Shown piece after piece: positions 44,702 to 53,262 of a DNA stretch of 64,000 nucleotides (positions are counted from its first letter, which is position 1; the number at the start of each line of letters is the position of its first letter). This stretch comes from Pseudomonas sp. ISL-84. GTDB lineage: Bacteria; Bacillota; Bacilli; Bacillales; Cytobacillaceae. Both the position numbers and the translations under genes were made by a program. Under the pieces are notes generated by a model that worked only from the letters and a program-made list of their open reading frames with translations, did not search any database and had not been told where the DNA came from. The DNA lies in NCBI GenBank assembly GCA_018613035.1, contig JAGGRA010000030.1, positions 1 to 64,000 of the forward strand. Direction: 5' to 3'.

Positions 44702-45415
44702 CATGAGATGCGGTTAAACGCCATGGCAGAACAATTCAACGAACAACTCCGGAATGAGCAGTTCAAAGAGTTATCTTTTGAGGACCGCTTTGGACTGATG
44801 GTAGATATTGAATGGTCACGCCGTAAAAACAATAAGCTAAATCGACTTATCAAGGGGGCTAACTTCCGTTATCCCAATGCCTGTGTTGAAGATATAGAAT
44901 ATCACGCAGACCGAAGGCTTGATAAAACACAAATTCTAAGACTCGCTTCATCCGAATATATCCAAGGGAAACACAATCTTATCATCAAGGGAGCTTCCGG
45001 AAACGGAAAGTCTTACCTCGCGTGCGCCTTTGGGATCGCTGCCTGCCGCCAATTTTATACAGTCAAATATGTTCGTCTTCCCGATCTTTTGGAAGAATTA
45101 GCTGTGGCCAGAGGCGAAGGAATCTATCAAAAAGTCATGAAGTCTTACCGAAAGGTTGACCTTCTCATTTTAGATGAATGGCTCCTTACTTCACTTAGGG
45201 AAAATGAAGCCCGAGATCTCCTGGAAATCATAGAATCCCGTCATCAGGTGGCATCCACCATTTTCTGTTCTCAGTTCGATACACAGGGCTGGTACGAAAA
45301 AATAGGGGAAGCTACTTTGGCTGATGCAATATTGGACCGGATTATCCACGATTCCTACAACATTTTCATCGATGGTGAAGTCTCAATGAGAGAACGACAT
45401 GGAATAAAGGGATAG
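44702..45415 (+). pseudogene. istB: 5'-truncated istB of a second IS21 (IS21-B)
   Basis: An IstB-like ATPase: HEMRLNAMAEQFNEQL at the start, Walker A GASGNGKSYLACAFG, Walker B VDLLILDEWLL, and LADAILDRIIHDSYNI near the end. Relatives begin about ten residues earlier; here the codons before HEM are replaced by the repeat end GGGGTCAGGCACC plus six T. No istA belongs to it. A short fusion start in the repeat could still permit translation, but with the transposase gone the element is dead. Confidence 0.85.
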
Positions 45416-45447
45416 GATTAACCTCTTGGGAATACCATAAAAAATAA

Positions 45448-45476
45448 CCTCCTACCAATCCAGATTGGGTAGGAGG
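45448..45476 (+). terminator. Terminator after the truncated istB
   Basis: CCTCCTACC and GGTAGGAGG form a perfect 9-bp stem around an 11-base loop, 30 bases after the istB stop. There is no strong T tail. Confidence 0.5.
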
Positions 45477-45503
45477 CCTTGGAATTATTCATCGGTTAGA
45501 AAG

Positions 45504-45614
45504 TTAAAAAATCCGATTTGGAAAGCAGTTGATAATTTTCTGTTCTAACTCATTGTTTTTTAGCTTTAACTCAGCTACTTTCTTCTTGTAATCTAGTGAT
45601 TTTGGTTTATTCAT
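45504..45614 (-). CDS. Very small ORF in the IS21-B remnant
   Basis: 36 residues (MNKPKSLDYKKKVAELKL and onward), lysine-rich and helical. Its ATG overlaps the stop of the preceding ORF in ATGAATAA. It lies between the truncated istB and the IS21 right end, where passenger genes can occur. No family is recognised. Confidence 0.3.
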   Translation of the reverse strand: MNKPKSLDYKKKVAELKLKNNELEQKIINCFPNRIF

Positions 45615-45831
45615 CTATCCCATCTTCATAAGCAGTCCCCAAAACCCTAAGCCATTCACTGAAATTATACATATCCCATTCAGCTAAACTAGCCTTTTTA
45701 TTCTTCATAGCGAGTCCCACAGGATTAGTATCCATCCAATTACGGAGCAATTCCTCATCGCACTTAACCTCGTGTAAGGGAAAAAACCGGTTGCTTTCTG
45801 GACGGTGACCAAATAATGTCCCCTTCCCCAA
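45607..45831 (-). CDS. Small hypothetical ORF in the IS21-B remnant
   Basis: 74 residues from a TTG, with GHRPESNRFFPLHEVKCDEE and AEWDMYNFSEWLRVLGTAYE. Composition looks protein-like, but there is no convincing ribosome site, so it may be the 3' part of a longer gene. It is translationally linked to the 36-residue ORF by an 8-base overlap. Both lie inside the IS21-B remnant and may be passengers. Confidence 0.35.
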   Translation of the reverse strand: MGKGTLFGHRPESNRFFPLHEVKCDEELLRNWMDTNPVGLAMKNKKASLAEWDMYNFSEWLRVLGTAYEDGIDE

Positions 45832-45884
45832 AACTATTTATTTAAATGTAGTATATCTGTGATTAGGAGGATAGGCAAAAGGAG

Positions 45885-46012
45885 GTGGCTCTCAATGTGG
45901 CTATGGTGGCTCTATTTTTTGTCATAAGTGGCTCTGAAATTTGGCAATAGTGGCACTTTTTGATGGCAATATTCAGTGATCGCTCTGGCTCAATTTCATA
46001 TTGACAAAAACA
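45885..46012. repeat. Right end of IS21-B with 21-22 bp periodic sites
   Basis: GTGGCTCT occurs at 45885, 45906 and 45928 and GTGGCACT at 45950, spaced 21, 22 and 22 bases; TGGCTCAATTT follows near 45986. Multiple terminal sites of about this spacing are a hallmark of IS21 ends. The outer end, read inward on the minus strand, is TGTTTTTGTCAATATG, and it stops at 46012 against RAYT coding sequence. Confidence 0.75.
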
Positions 46013-46310
46013 CCTGAAAAACATGGCCGTCTGTTCTTAAACGCTGATTAAGGTATACTGCATAACGGGAGTGCATTTCTTTCATGATATACTGAATGTG
46101 GTGATTAAGAGTTTCTAGCTGAAGGTGTAAGTGGTTGGTCATGAGGCAATAGGAATGTAAAATAAAAGGCATCATACTCCGGACATCTTCCAAAATGCCC
46201 AAATACGTTTGAAAATCCACATGATCATGAAAAATCGCTGCTCTGCGATTTCCTCTGGCAACAATATGATATATTGCACCCGGATACCAAATCCGATGTG
46301 GCCTTGGCAT
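46013..46310 (-). pseudogene. RAYT transposase, 5' half only (cut by IS21-B)
   Basis: About 99 codons closely matching the N-terminal half of the RAYT at 33977 (PRPHRIWYPGAIYHIVARGN, HSYCLMTNHLHLQLE, RLRTDGHVFQ). At 46012/46013 the match ends exactly where the IS21-B end begins, so the catalytic tyrosine half is lost. The ATG at 46310 keeps an upstream ribosome site. The type-A repeat precedes it at 46338, as for the intact gene. Confidence 0.9.
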
Positions 46311-46337
46311 TATACCTCCCCCTTTAAAATAAAGTAA

Positions 46338-46460
46338 AGGAACATATGTTCTATACATAAATATTAAATCACCTCTCATCATCCGTCAATATCCTATACA
46401 AAAAAACTAGCTTATCAATGCCAAGTCTTTAACACTTCAGCGTATGTGGGGTCAGGCACC
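46338..46460. repeat. Type-A repeat (copy 3) with motif end
   Basis: It shares AGGAACATATGTTC, CGTCAATATCCTATACAAA, a damaged ACTAGCT hairpin, CTTTAACACTTCAGCGTAT, and the end GTGGGGTCAGGCACC at 46446-46460. Six T follow, then transposase-remnant coding sequence. Confidence 0.8.
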
Positions 46461-46462
46461 TT

Positions 46463-46542
46463 TTTTCCCGAGGAAAATCGAAGGCGGAAAACGAAATGGG
46501 CCTCGCGTTAATGGCGGTGAATTTAAGAAAATTCACTGCCAA
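46463..46542 (+). pseudogene. C-terminal remnant of an IS1182-type transposase (interrupted)
   Basis: It reads SRGKSKAENEMGLALMAVN then LRKFTAN in one open frame, a pattern typical of the C terminus of IS1182/IS4-like transposases. It begins directly after the repeat end at 46460. IS21-C is inserted at 46543; the native ending continues after that element at 49058-49069 and gives AN-H-stop. Confidence 0.65.
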
Positions 46543-46602
46543 TGTAACCGTCAAGTAGAAATCAACAGTTTTTAGTAAATAAGATTAAACAGTTTTCATC
46601 AA

Positions 46603-47376
46603 TTAAGATTCAACACTCTGATTATCAAATAATGCTTTTCTGTATTTCATTCTGATACTGTCCTGTTCTTCGCTGAAAGTCAAAATTTCGCTCCGATGAA
46701 GGAGTCGGTCTAGTATGGCTGTCGTAAGTGTCGTATCCCCAAGGAACTTTCCCCATTCTCCAGGACCTTTATTAGATGTAAGGATAAATGCAGCTTTGTC
46801 ATACATCTCATATATAAATTGGAAGAATAAATGGGCATCTTGTGGTTCATAAGCCATATACATGACATCATCGATGATAATCAGATCAGATTTAATAATA
46901 CGGTTGTACCTTGTTTTAGATTTACTGATATACTCTCTTGATTTCAATACATAAATTAAACGATCCATTGATATAAAAGAAACCTGGTATCCACGCTCAA
47001 TAGCGTGGATACCTAAGGCAGTTGATAGATGGGTCTTGCCGACACCCGTTGGTCCCATCATAATTAAGGTAAAATACTCATCGACCCATGATAATTGTTT
47101 TAAAATATTCAGCTGTTTTTCTCCAATCGCTGTCTGTTCCTCAAGTCGAAAGTTCTCAAATGTTAAAGCTTCTGGAAACTCAGCCCACTTCATTAATCTT
47201 TCACTGTTTTTTCTTTCCCTACAACGCATTTCATGGCTAAGAAACTCATGGATAAATTCATGATAGGTCCATCCCTTTGCTTCAGCTTCCCTTAAAAGAG
47301 AGGGTAATTCCTTGGCTGTCTCAGCCAGACGTAAGGTTCGACATTTATCCTGAAGTGATTCGTAAGGTTGGCTCAT
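46603..47376 (-). CDS. istB: IS21 helper ATPase (IstB) of IS21-C
   Basis: 257 residues with Walker A MGPTGVGKTHLSTALG, Walker B SDLIIIDDVMY and the closing TTLTTAILDRLLHRSEIL pattern. It overlaps istA by four bases (ATGA). It is clearly different from the IstB of IS21-A, so the two elements were acquired separately. Confidence 0.92.
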   Translation of the reverse strand: MSQPYESLQDKCRTLRLAETAKELPSLLREAEAKGWTYHEFIHEFLSHEMRCRERKNSERLMKWAEFPEALTFENFRLEEQTAIGEKQLNILKQLSWVDEYFTLIMMGPTGVGKTHLSTALGIHAIERGYQVSFISMDRLIYVLKSREYISKSKTRYNRIIKSDLIIIDDVMYMAYEPQDAHLFFQFIYEMYDKAAFILTSNKGPGEWGKFLGDTTLTTAILDRLLHRSEILTFSEEQDSIRMKYRKALFDNQSVES

Positions 47377-48905
47377 TGGTTTGCTCCTCCCTGAAGGACA
47401 CTTAAATAAATGTCTTCTCTTCGTTCGGGGGCAACTAAAGTCTTATATTTCTCATTCAGGATTCCAGTTTCTTTATGTTTCTTTCGGCTCTGGATTTCTA
47501 AAGTGATGGCAATATCCCTAAGATCATTTGCACTAGTCAAGCGCAAGCGTCTCATTTCACTAAGTGCCTCATCAATGAAAGATGGATATTTCAAAATGAC
47601 AGATTGAACAACTTTAAGTTGATCTACCATATGGCGTGGATATTGATTAGAGAGAATTTCAATTAGCCAATTTGCAGCTTGTTTATCGATTAACATTTCT
47701 TTGATTTGCTGTATTAATTGATCCCGTTTAGATTGTTCACGTTCCCGATGGGAAGGGTCTGAAATAACAGCACCACTTCCTTGTGCAATTTTATGTTTTG
47801 CTAGTGGTTGCCCAGTTTGCTGCAGTCGTATGTATAGATACTCAGTATCTGTCTCGACATAAGCTATATTGGGAGCTCCTTTTCGGTAAGTACCACGAGG
47901 TACGCTGTACCTGTTCCCATCAAACCGGATAACATTGTCTTTGTTTATAGTTCTTGTTATACTGGTATCTAAGATATCTTCAAAAATGTAAGTACCGGAG
48001 ACCGGTTGTAGGTGTGGCTTTTCCAGGGCGAACACCTCGACAGGTCTCTTTTTCGTATTATGATGTACCTTGTAATTTCCTGTTCTCTTTAACCAACTCA
48101 TACTAGATTCCTGCCAATCTAGTAGATTATCGAAAGTGCGGTTCTTCGCAAAATTATTCTTTACGTATTTCACTACCTGCTCTATTTTTCCTTTGGACTC
48201 TGGATCAGATTTTCTGCATAGGTAGACCTTAAACTTTCTTGTCTGTTGATATTTAGTGAATTCCACTGTCATGATAAGGTCACCAGCGTTTTCACTAACA
48301 GCGAGTAATCGATCTTGGTCATAGACGATTTCAATAGACATGCCCCCATAAAAACGAAAGGCATTCTCATGCATTCTAATAAGGTCTGATGCTCGAAACG
48401 GTCGGTCTAGCCATTCTACATATTTGTATCTAGAATGGGCCAAAACGAATCCAATAAAGTAGAGCCGTTTAAATGTTCCATTCGTTGTAGCGACCTTTAC
48501 TTGACCAAAATCTACTTGTAACTGTTGACCCATCGGAAGATCGGGTACTGTACTATAACTTCTCTCAGATACCATTTTGGGGATATGATACGCTTCACGT
48601 AGCTCATTGACATAGTTCCTCACAGTTCCTTCTGAAACAGAACTAACGTCTAATTTCTCCCCCAACCAGTCCAATACTTGAGCTCCTGATAAGTCAGGGT
48701 GTTCCTTTAACCATTCAATGATTTTCTCTCGAAAGGGATCTAGCTTTTTACTTCTGCTTTGTAATGATATAGCAAACGAGTAAAACTCTTCTGGTGACAT
48801 CTTTCCATATTCTATTACTCTATTCCTAGAAATCTTTAATTTTCTAGCTATCGCGCTATTTGTAAAACCCTCGCTGCGAAGCCTATGAACCTCGTTGTAA
48901 ATCAT
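47373..48905 (-). CDS. istA: IS21 transposase (IstA) of IS21-C
   Basis: About 510 residues. N-terminal helix-turn-helix (RLRSEGFTNSAIARKLKISR), catalytic Asp in QLQVDFGQVKVAT, second Asp in IEIVYDQDRLLAV, and Glu in DPESKGKIEQVVKYVKNNF. The ATG at 48905 is preferred (CAGGAG upstream) over the one at 48941, which lies nearer the element's terminal repeats. It appears intact, so the element may still be active. Confidence 0.92.
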   Translation of the reverse strand: MIYNEVHRLRSEGFTNSAIARKLKISRNRVIEYGKMSPEEFYSFAISLQSRSKKLDPFREKIIEWLKEHPDLSGAQVLDWLGEKLDVSSVSEGTVRNYVNELREAYHIPKMVSERSYSTVPDLPMGQQLQVDFGQVKVATTNGTFKRLYFIGFVLAHSRYKYVEWLDRPFRASDLIRMHENAFRFYGGMSIEIVYDQDRLLAVSENAGDLIMTVEFTKYQQTRKFKVYLCRKSDPESKGKIEQVVKYVKNNFAKNRTFDNLLDWQESSMSWLKRTGNYKVHHNTKKRPVEVFALEKPHLQPVSGTYIFEDILDTSITRTINKDNVIRFDGNRYSVPRGTYRKGAPNIAYVETDTEYLYIRLQQTGQPLAKHKIAQGSGAVISDPSHREREQSKRDQLIQQIKEMLIDKQAANWLIEILSNQYPRHMVDQLKVVQSVILKYPSFIDEALSEMRRLRLTSANDLRDIAITLEIQSRKKHKETGILNEKYKTLVAPERREDIYLSVLQGGANQ

Positions 48906-49057
48906 CAATCTTTCCACTCCTGTTTGTTCCTCACTTTCCATAGACTGCTTTAAGTATATAGAAAGCGGATCAATTAAGATAAACTGTTGATTCTTATTTG
49001 TTGAAATCTGTTTATCTAAATTTGTGGAAAACTGTTGATTCTAGTTTATCGTTTACA

Positions 49058-49069
49058 GCCAACCACTAA
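49058..49069 (+). pseudogene. Last codons of the IS1182-type remnant
   Basis: GCC AAC CAC TAA: the duplicated GCCAA followed by the native end and stop of the transposase remnant that starts at 46463. The separation is caused by IS21-C. Confidence 0.6.
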
Positions 49070-49100
49070 GATAACAGAATGTCATACTCCTAAAAATAGA

Positions 49101-49136
49101 AAAAGGTGAATTTGAGCAAGCTCAAATTCACCTTTT
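49101..49136. terminator. Strong palindromic terminator
   Basis: AAAAGGTGAATTTGAGC and GCTCAAATTCACCTTTT are perfect inverted copies with a two-base spacer; both strands have T runs, so it can act in both directions. It probably ends the IS1182-type transposase remnant and also the polysaccharide cluster. Confidence 0.75.
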
Positions 49137-49224
49137 TCATTATTAGAAGCTAGCTATGTCCCAGCCTCTTTTTGTTATGAAATTCCCCACACTCTACTAC
49201 TCCACCGTACCCGGAGTAAGGCAC
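49101..49224 (+). repeat. Type-D repeat (copy 2), decayed end
   Basis: After the hairpin it has GTTATGAAATTCCCCACAC, CTACTACTCCACCGTA and the decayed end CCCGGAGTAAGGCAC, matching the order at 19981-20065. It marks the left border of the polysaccharide cluster. The 48942-49322 stretch otherwise holds the IS21-C end and no gene. Confidence 0.6.
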
Positions 49225-49322
49225 ACTGGCATTTATGCTACCCTTAGAATATTAATATTTATCTAAGACTAATTAATATCACTTTAAATTATAACTTAAG
49301 AGCGTTATGGAGCTGTTTATAC

Positions 49323-50303
49323 TTAATATCCATTAGGATTATTCTTATGCCAATTCCATGCATCCATAATAATTTTCTCTAATGAACTGAACTTTGGCTC
49401 CCAACCTAATAATCTTCTAGCCTTTTCTGATGACGCAATTAATACCGCCGGATCACCGGCTCTTCTCTCTTTTAGGATAGATGGTATAGGGTTGTCTGTA
49501 ATTTCTCTTGCCACATTGATAACTTCTTTTACCGAGTAACCATTCCCATTACCCAGATTAAATATTTCACTTGAATTATTATCTCTTAAATACTGTAAAG
49601 ATAAATAATGAGCAGAAGCTAAGTCCATGACATGGATGTAATCCCTTACGCATGTTCCGTCCTCCGTAGGATAGTCCTCCCCAAAAATAAATATTTTATC
49701 TCTTTTGCCTAGAGGTACTTCTAGAATAAGCGGAATTAGATGGGTTTCAGGATTATGGTCTTCACCAATTTCTCCACTTTCATGTGAACCTGCTGCGTTA
49801 AAATACCGTAAAGATACATATTTTACTCCATAGGCTTTATCAAACCATTTCATCATTTTCTCCATAGCAAGCTTTGTTTCACCATAGGTATTAGTTGGAA
49901 TGGTTTCATCCTCTTCAAGAATAGGAATATTTTTTGGCTCACCATAGGTGGCTGCAGAAGATGAAAATACAATCTTAGCTACATTGTTTTCTTTCATGAC
50001 ATCTAATAGACACATCATTCCATAAACATTGTTGTGATAATATTCAAAAGGCTTTTGCATACTTTCTCCAACTAAGGAGTTAGCAGCAAAATGAATGACA
50101 GCATGAATAGTATGGGTTTTGAAGACTTTATCTAAAGCTACTCTATCTCTAAGATCAACCTGATAGAAATATTCTATGTTTACTGATTTCCTATGTCCAC
50201 TCTGCAAATTATCTACTACCACAACTTTTTCATTTTGTTCCAAAAAATATTTAACAGTATGAGAGCCAATGTATCCTGCTCCTCCTGTAATTAATATTGC
50301 CAT
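49323..50303 (-). CDS. galE: UDP-glucose 4-epimerase (second GalE)
   Basis: 326 residues, a clear paralogue of the galE at 1830: GGAGYIGSHTVKYFLEQ at the N terminus, FSSSAATYGEPK, the Tyr-Lys pair in TYGETK, RYFNAAGSH, and the shared block EIGEDHNPETHLIPL. Differences run throughout, so the duplication is old. It is the last gene of the polysaccharide cluster and probably supplies UDP-galactose (or UDP-GalNAc) for it. AGGGGGAATTG precedes the start. Confidence 0.93.
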   Translation of the reverse strand: MAILITGGAGYIGSHTVKYFLEQNEKVVVVDNLQSGHRKSVNIEYFYQVDLRDRVALDKVFKTHTIHAVIHFAANSLVGESMQKPFEYYHNNVYGMMCLLDVMKENNVAKIVFSSSAATYGEPKNIPILEEDETIPTNTYGETKLAMEKMMKWFDKAYGVKYVSLRYFNAAGSHESGEIGEDHNPETHLIPLILEVPLGKRDKIFIFGEDYPTEDGTCVRDYIHVMDLASAHYLSLQYLRDNNSSEIFNLGNGNGYSVKEVINVAREITDNPIPSILKERRAGDPAVLIASSEKARRLLGWEPKFSSLEKIIMDAWNWHKNNPNGY

Positions 50304-50433
50304 ATCAATTCCCCCTTTTTATCTTAATTAAAAAATCTATTATGCTATTCCTTTTAGTATCTTACTTGCAAAAAGCTAATATAAATGTTTAATGGTTTCT
50401 CTTAGGGGATAGATGCTACTTGATAGTAACTAA

Positions 50434-51525
50434 CTAAGCAACTTTTGTTGCTGACCCAGATTTTAGGGGGGGTCTTTGTTTTAAAATGTTCTTATTTAAA
50501 AAATTTATAAGAGGTTTCTCAATTACAATATGAAACATTACTCCCAAAATAATTGCTATAATAAAGGTACATGTAATGGTTATAAAATCATTAAATGGGT
50601 TAATGCTTTCTAATTTAGATAATACTTTAAATAGCAAAAGTAAAATATAAAAATGAGTTAAATAAATTGAATATGAAGCATCGCCCAACACTAATAAAAA
50701 CTTGGGAACTTTAATTTTATTAGATTTTTCGACGTTAACTGTTGCTAATACAATGAGAGAAAAAGAAATGCCAAAAACTAAGATAGCTAGTGTCGTATAC
50801 CTTATTAGGTCATCTTGATAAACAAAATACCAACCTGAAATAAATCCAATAATCCCCATTAAAATTAAACTTTTATTATACTTAACTTTATAATTTAAGA
50901 ATATATATCCAACTATACAACCAAATATAAACTCCAGATTATAATTACTGAAAACAAAGTTTAAAAAAATTTTTTTCTCCAAATTAATAATTCCAACCGA
51001 ATTTGAAACTATTCCAATAATCCACATTGATGCTATAACTACGGAATATTTAGGTTTCAGAAAGATCAATAGACTAAACATTATATAAAAAAATATTTCA
51101 TGTTCTAAGGTCCATCCAACACTTATGATAGGAGCATGTTCCTGTGGGAATAGTAAGAATGACTTTATAATTACGTCTATACTTGTCTCATAGCCGACTC
51201 CCCAATTTGGGACAATAAAAAACAAAAATAGTAAGAACGTCGTCATAATACCATATATTGGGTAAACCCTAATGAACCTCTTAAGAATAAAAGTTTTCAT
51301 TTTGGTTTTTATACCAATATCCTTAGAATGTACATAATAAATAATAAACCCACTTAATATAAAGAAGAAATCTACACCAATCCACCCTACTTTAAAGATA
51401 CCATTTAAATATTCATAATTTAAATATTCTTCTCCTGTATAAGCACCATGATGTATTAAGACTAGTAAAGCTGCAATCCCTCTAAAAACCTGGATTAATG
51501 AAAATTTTATTTGAATTTCTTTCAT
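50434..51525 (-). CDS. Acyltransferase family 3 (OafA/YrhL type) membrane protein
   Basis: 363 residues with about ten hydrophobic segments. The N-terminal signature QVFRGIAALLVLIHHGAY carries the family's RGIAALLV and catalytic-type histidine; VDFFFILSGFIIYY and VGWTLEHEIFFY are also typical. These enzymes O-acetylate or otherwise acylate surface polysaccharides. It lies between galE and the polymerase gene, so decoration of the repeat unit is the likely role. Confidence 0.88.
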   Translation of the reverse strand: MKEIQIKFSLIQVFRGIAALLVLIHHGAYTGEEYLNYEYLNGIFKVGWIGVDFFFILSGFIIYYVHSKDIGIKTKMKTFILKRFIRVYPIYGIMTTFLLFLFFIVPNWGVGYETSIDVIIKSFLLFPQEHAPIISVGWTLEHEIFFYIMFSLLIFLKPKYSVVIASMWIIGIVSNSVGIINLEKKIFLNFVFSNYNLEFIFGCIVGYIFLNYKVKYNKSLILMGIIGFISGWYFVYQDDLIRYTTLAILVFGISFSLIVLATVNVEKSNKIKVPKFLLVLGDASYSIYLTHFYILLLLFKVLSKLESINPFNDFITITCTFIIAIILGVMFHIVIEKPLINFLNKNILKQRPPLKSGSATKVA

Positions 51526-51739
51526 CTTCCTCCGCCTTTATTCTATTTAGTTTGCATTTATTACAAAATTATGGATTCCAATAAGTTCGTAAAACTGGTT
51601 AGATAGTTGGATATCCATTAATTACCATGAACATAAGGGATAGAACTTTAAATTTAATTCTTTCTCACAATACATAAAAATTATTTGTCGGTATTATCTT
51701 TTGCCAGATTAATAATCATTCAAGACTTAACTACATCTT

Positions 51740-53035
51740 CTAGACCTGCCTACCTTTTATATAAACAGCATTAAATAACCCCATATACATCCAGAATATA
51801 GTTGCAAAACTAATATTAATAAATAAATGAGAACCACCTAATGCATCAAATAAAAAGGCAAGTAGAATTATAAAGGCAGTTTTTCTTAAAATTTTATCTT
51901 TAATATAAGAAAATCTTCTAAATAAATTAAAAAATAAGATTAAGGTAATTATTAGACCAACAATTCCTAATTCACTTAATATAAGAACATACATATTATG
52001 AGGGTCAATTAAACCACCAATACCATCAACAGTAATATAGCTGTTTTCATATTTTCTTTCAAAGAACCTACCTATCCCTGATCCGAATATAGGAAATTGA
52101 GTAAAAATATATATCCCAAGGTTACTTGATTCAATTCTCATTTTTGCGGAATTACCAGAAAAGTTTAACTCTTCCAAAATCCTCGTTAAATCGAATGTTA
52201 GGTATGCATAAACCACAGCTACAATAATTAAAAGTATAGCTAATAATTTCCTTCCTAATTTTTTTCGATTTGTACTGATAAAAAAAACATAATAAAAAAT
52301 TATAAAGATCATACATATTGAAGCTGCTCTTGATAATAGCATAAAGGTAGCAACAATTATAACCATAATTGCTGTTCCTGATATAATCCTCCACTTTTTT
52401 TCGAAACTAGTCATATACATGTAAAAGCATAATGGCAATGTTAAATTAAAATAATAACTAACGGCGATACTCGAACCTAACATCATGGGTGCTCTTACCT
52501 GAGTATTATTTTGATATATGTCTCCCTCATTACCTACTAAATTCATAAAAAAGGTAAAATTAGTTGAAACCAAAATAGTAAGTATTGCATATATTAAGCA
52601 AATAACAATAAAAAATTTAATGAGAAAAGCTATATGTTCACTTTTACATCTTGAAATAGGAAAGAAAATAAGCATCGGGACAATGAATAACAATCCAGCA
52701 TAAAAAAATTGTTCTAAGGAATTAGTATGAAAACCACCAATGGCGATAATAAAAATATACATAAAAATTAAAATTAAAAATTTTATATTATATTTATAAA
52801 TCCTATCATAGAAATTGAACCTTTTATTTAAGAAGATTAATAAGCATAAAAGTGGTAATAGCCAAATTTCATTAGTAGTGCTCATGCCTTCAATAGAAAA
52901 AGAAAAAAGAGCTTTTACCCTACTAAATGCAAATAATGAGTATATATAAATAAAGATTATAATCCAAAGAAAAAAAGGCGCTTCTTTCAGTGTTCCGCCT
53001 TTTGTTATATTTAATTTAGTATATTGTGTATCCAA
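51740..53035 (-). CDS. O-antigen ligase/polymerase-like protein (Wzy)
   Basis: 431 residues with 11-12 hydrophobic segments and a large external loop. The motif DPHNMYVLILSELGIVGLI near residue 345 is the Wzy_C/WaaL family signature. In a cluster with a flippase and glycosyltransferases it should polymerise repeat units on the outer side of the membrane. The gene is AT-rich even for the window, as such genes often are. Confidence 0.85.
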   Translation of the reverse strand: MDTQYTKLNITKGGTLKEAPFFLWIIIFIYIYSLFAFSRVKALFSFSIEGMSTTNEIWLLPLLCLLIFLNKRFNFYDRIYKYNIKFLILIFMYIFIIAIGGFHTNSLEQFFYAGLLFIVPMLIFFPISRCKSEHIAFLIKFFIVICLIYAILTILVSTNFTFFMNLVGNEGDIYQNNTQVRAPMMLGSSIAVSYYFNLTLPLCFYMYMTSFEKKWRIISGTAIMVIIVATFMLLSRAASICMIFIIFYYVFFISTNRKKLGRKLLAILLIIVAVVYAYLTFDLTRILEELNFSGNSAKMRIESSNLGIYIFTQFPIFGSGIGRFFERKYENSYITVDGIGGLIDPHNMYVLILSELGIVGLIITLILFFNLFRRFSYIKDKILRKTAFIILLAFLFDALGGSHLFINISFATIFWMYMGLFNAVYIKGRQV

Positions 53036-53262
53036 ATTTATGTGCCTCTTTTCTAACTTATTCCTAATATGCTATGTCTCATAGTTAAATTACAATAAGC
53101 AGTTTTTATTGATTTTTCCTTAAGACATATATTTCTTTTGAAATTAAAATAGAGAACATTTTACCGTTGTTTTAAAAAAAATAAAAAGGAAAAATAGCAC
53201 ATATTTGTGACTTCCCCTTAAAATAGAAATCTATGTTTTTTATGCTGCAAATTAGAATTTTT

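Larger units (their letters stand above)
46543..49057 (-). mobile_element. Complete IS21-family element (IS21-C)
   Basis: The ends are TGTAACCGTCAAGTAGAA (left) and, inverted, TGTAAACGATAAACTAGAA (right); both continue TCAACAG and hold several further TCAACAG/TAAACAG sites. The 5-bp repeat GCCAA at 46538-46542 and 49058-49062 is the target duplication. Removing it restores the reading frame of the IS1182-type remnant to its stop codon. It carries istA and istB, both apparently intact. Confidence 0.88.
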
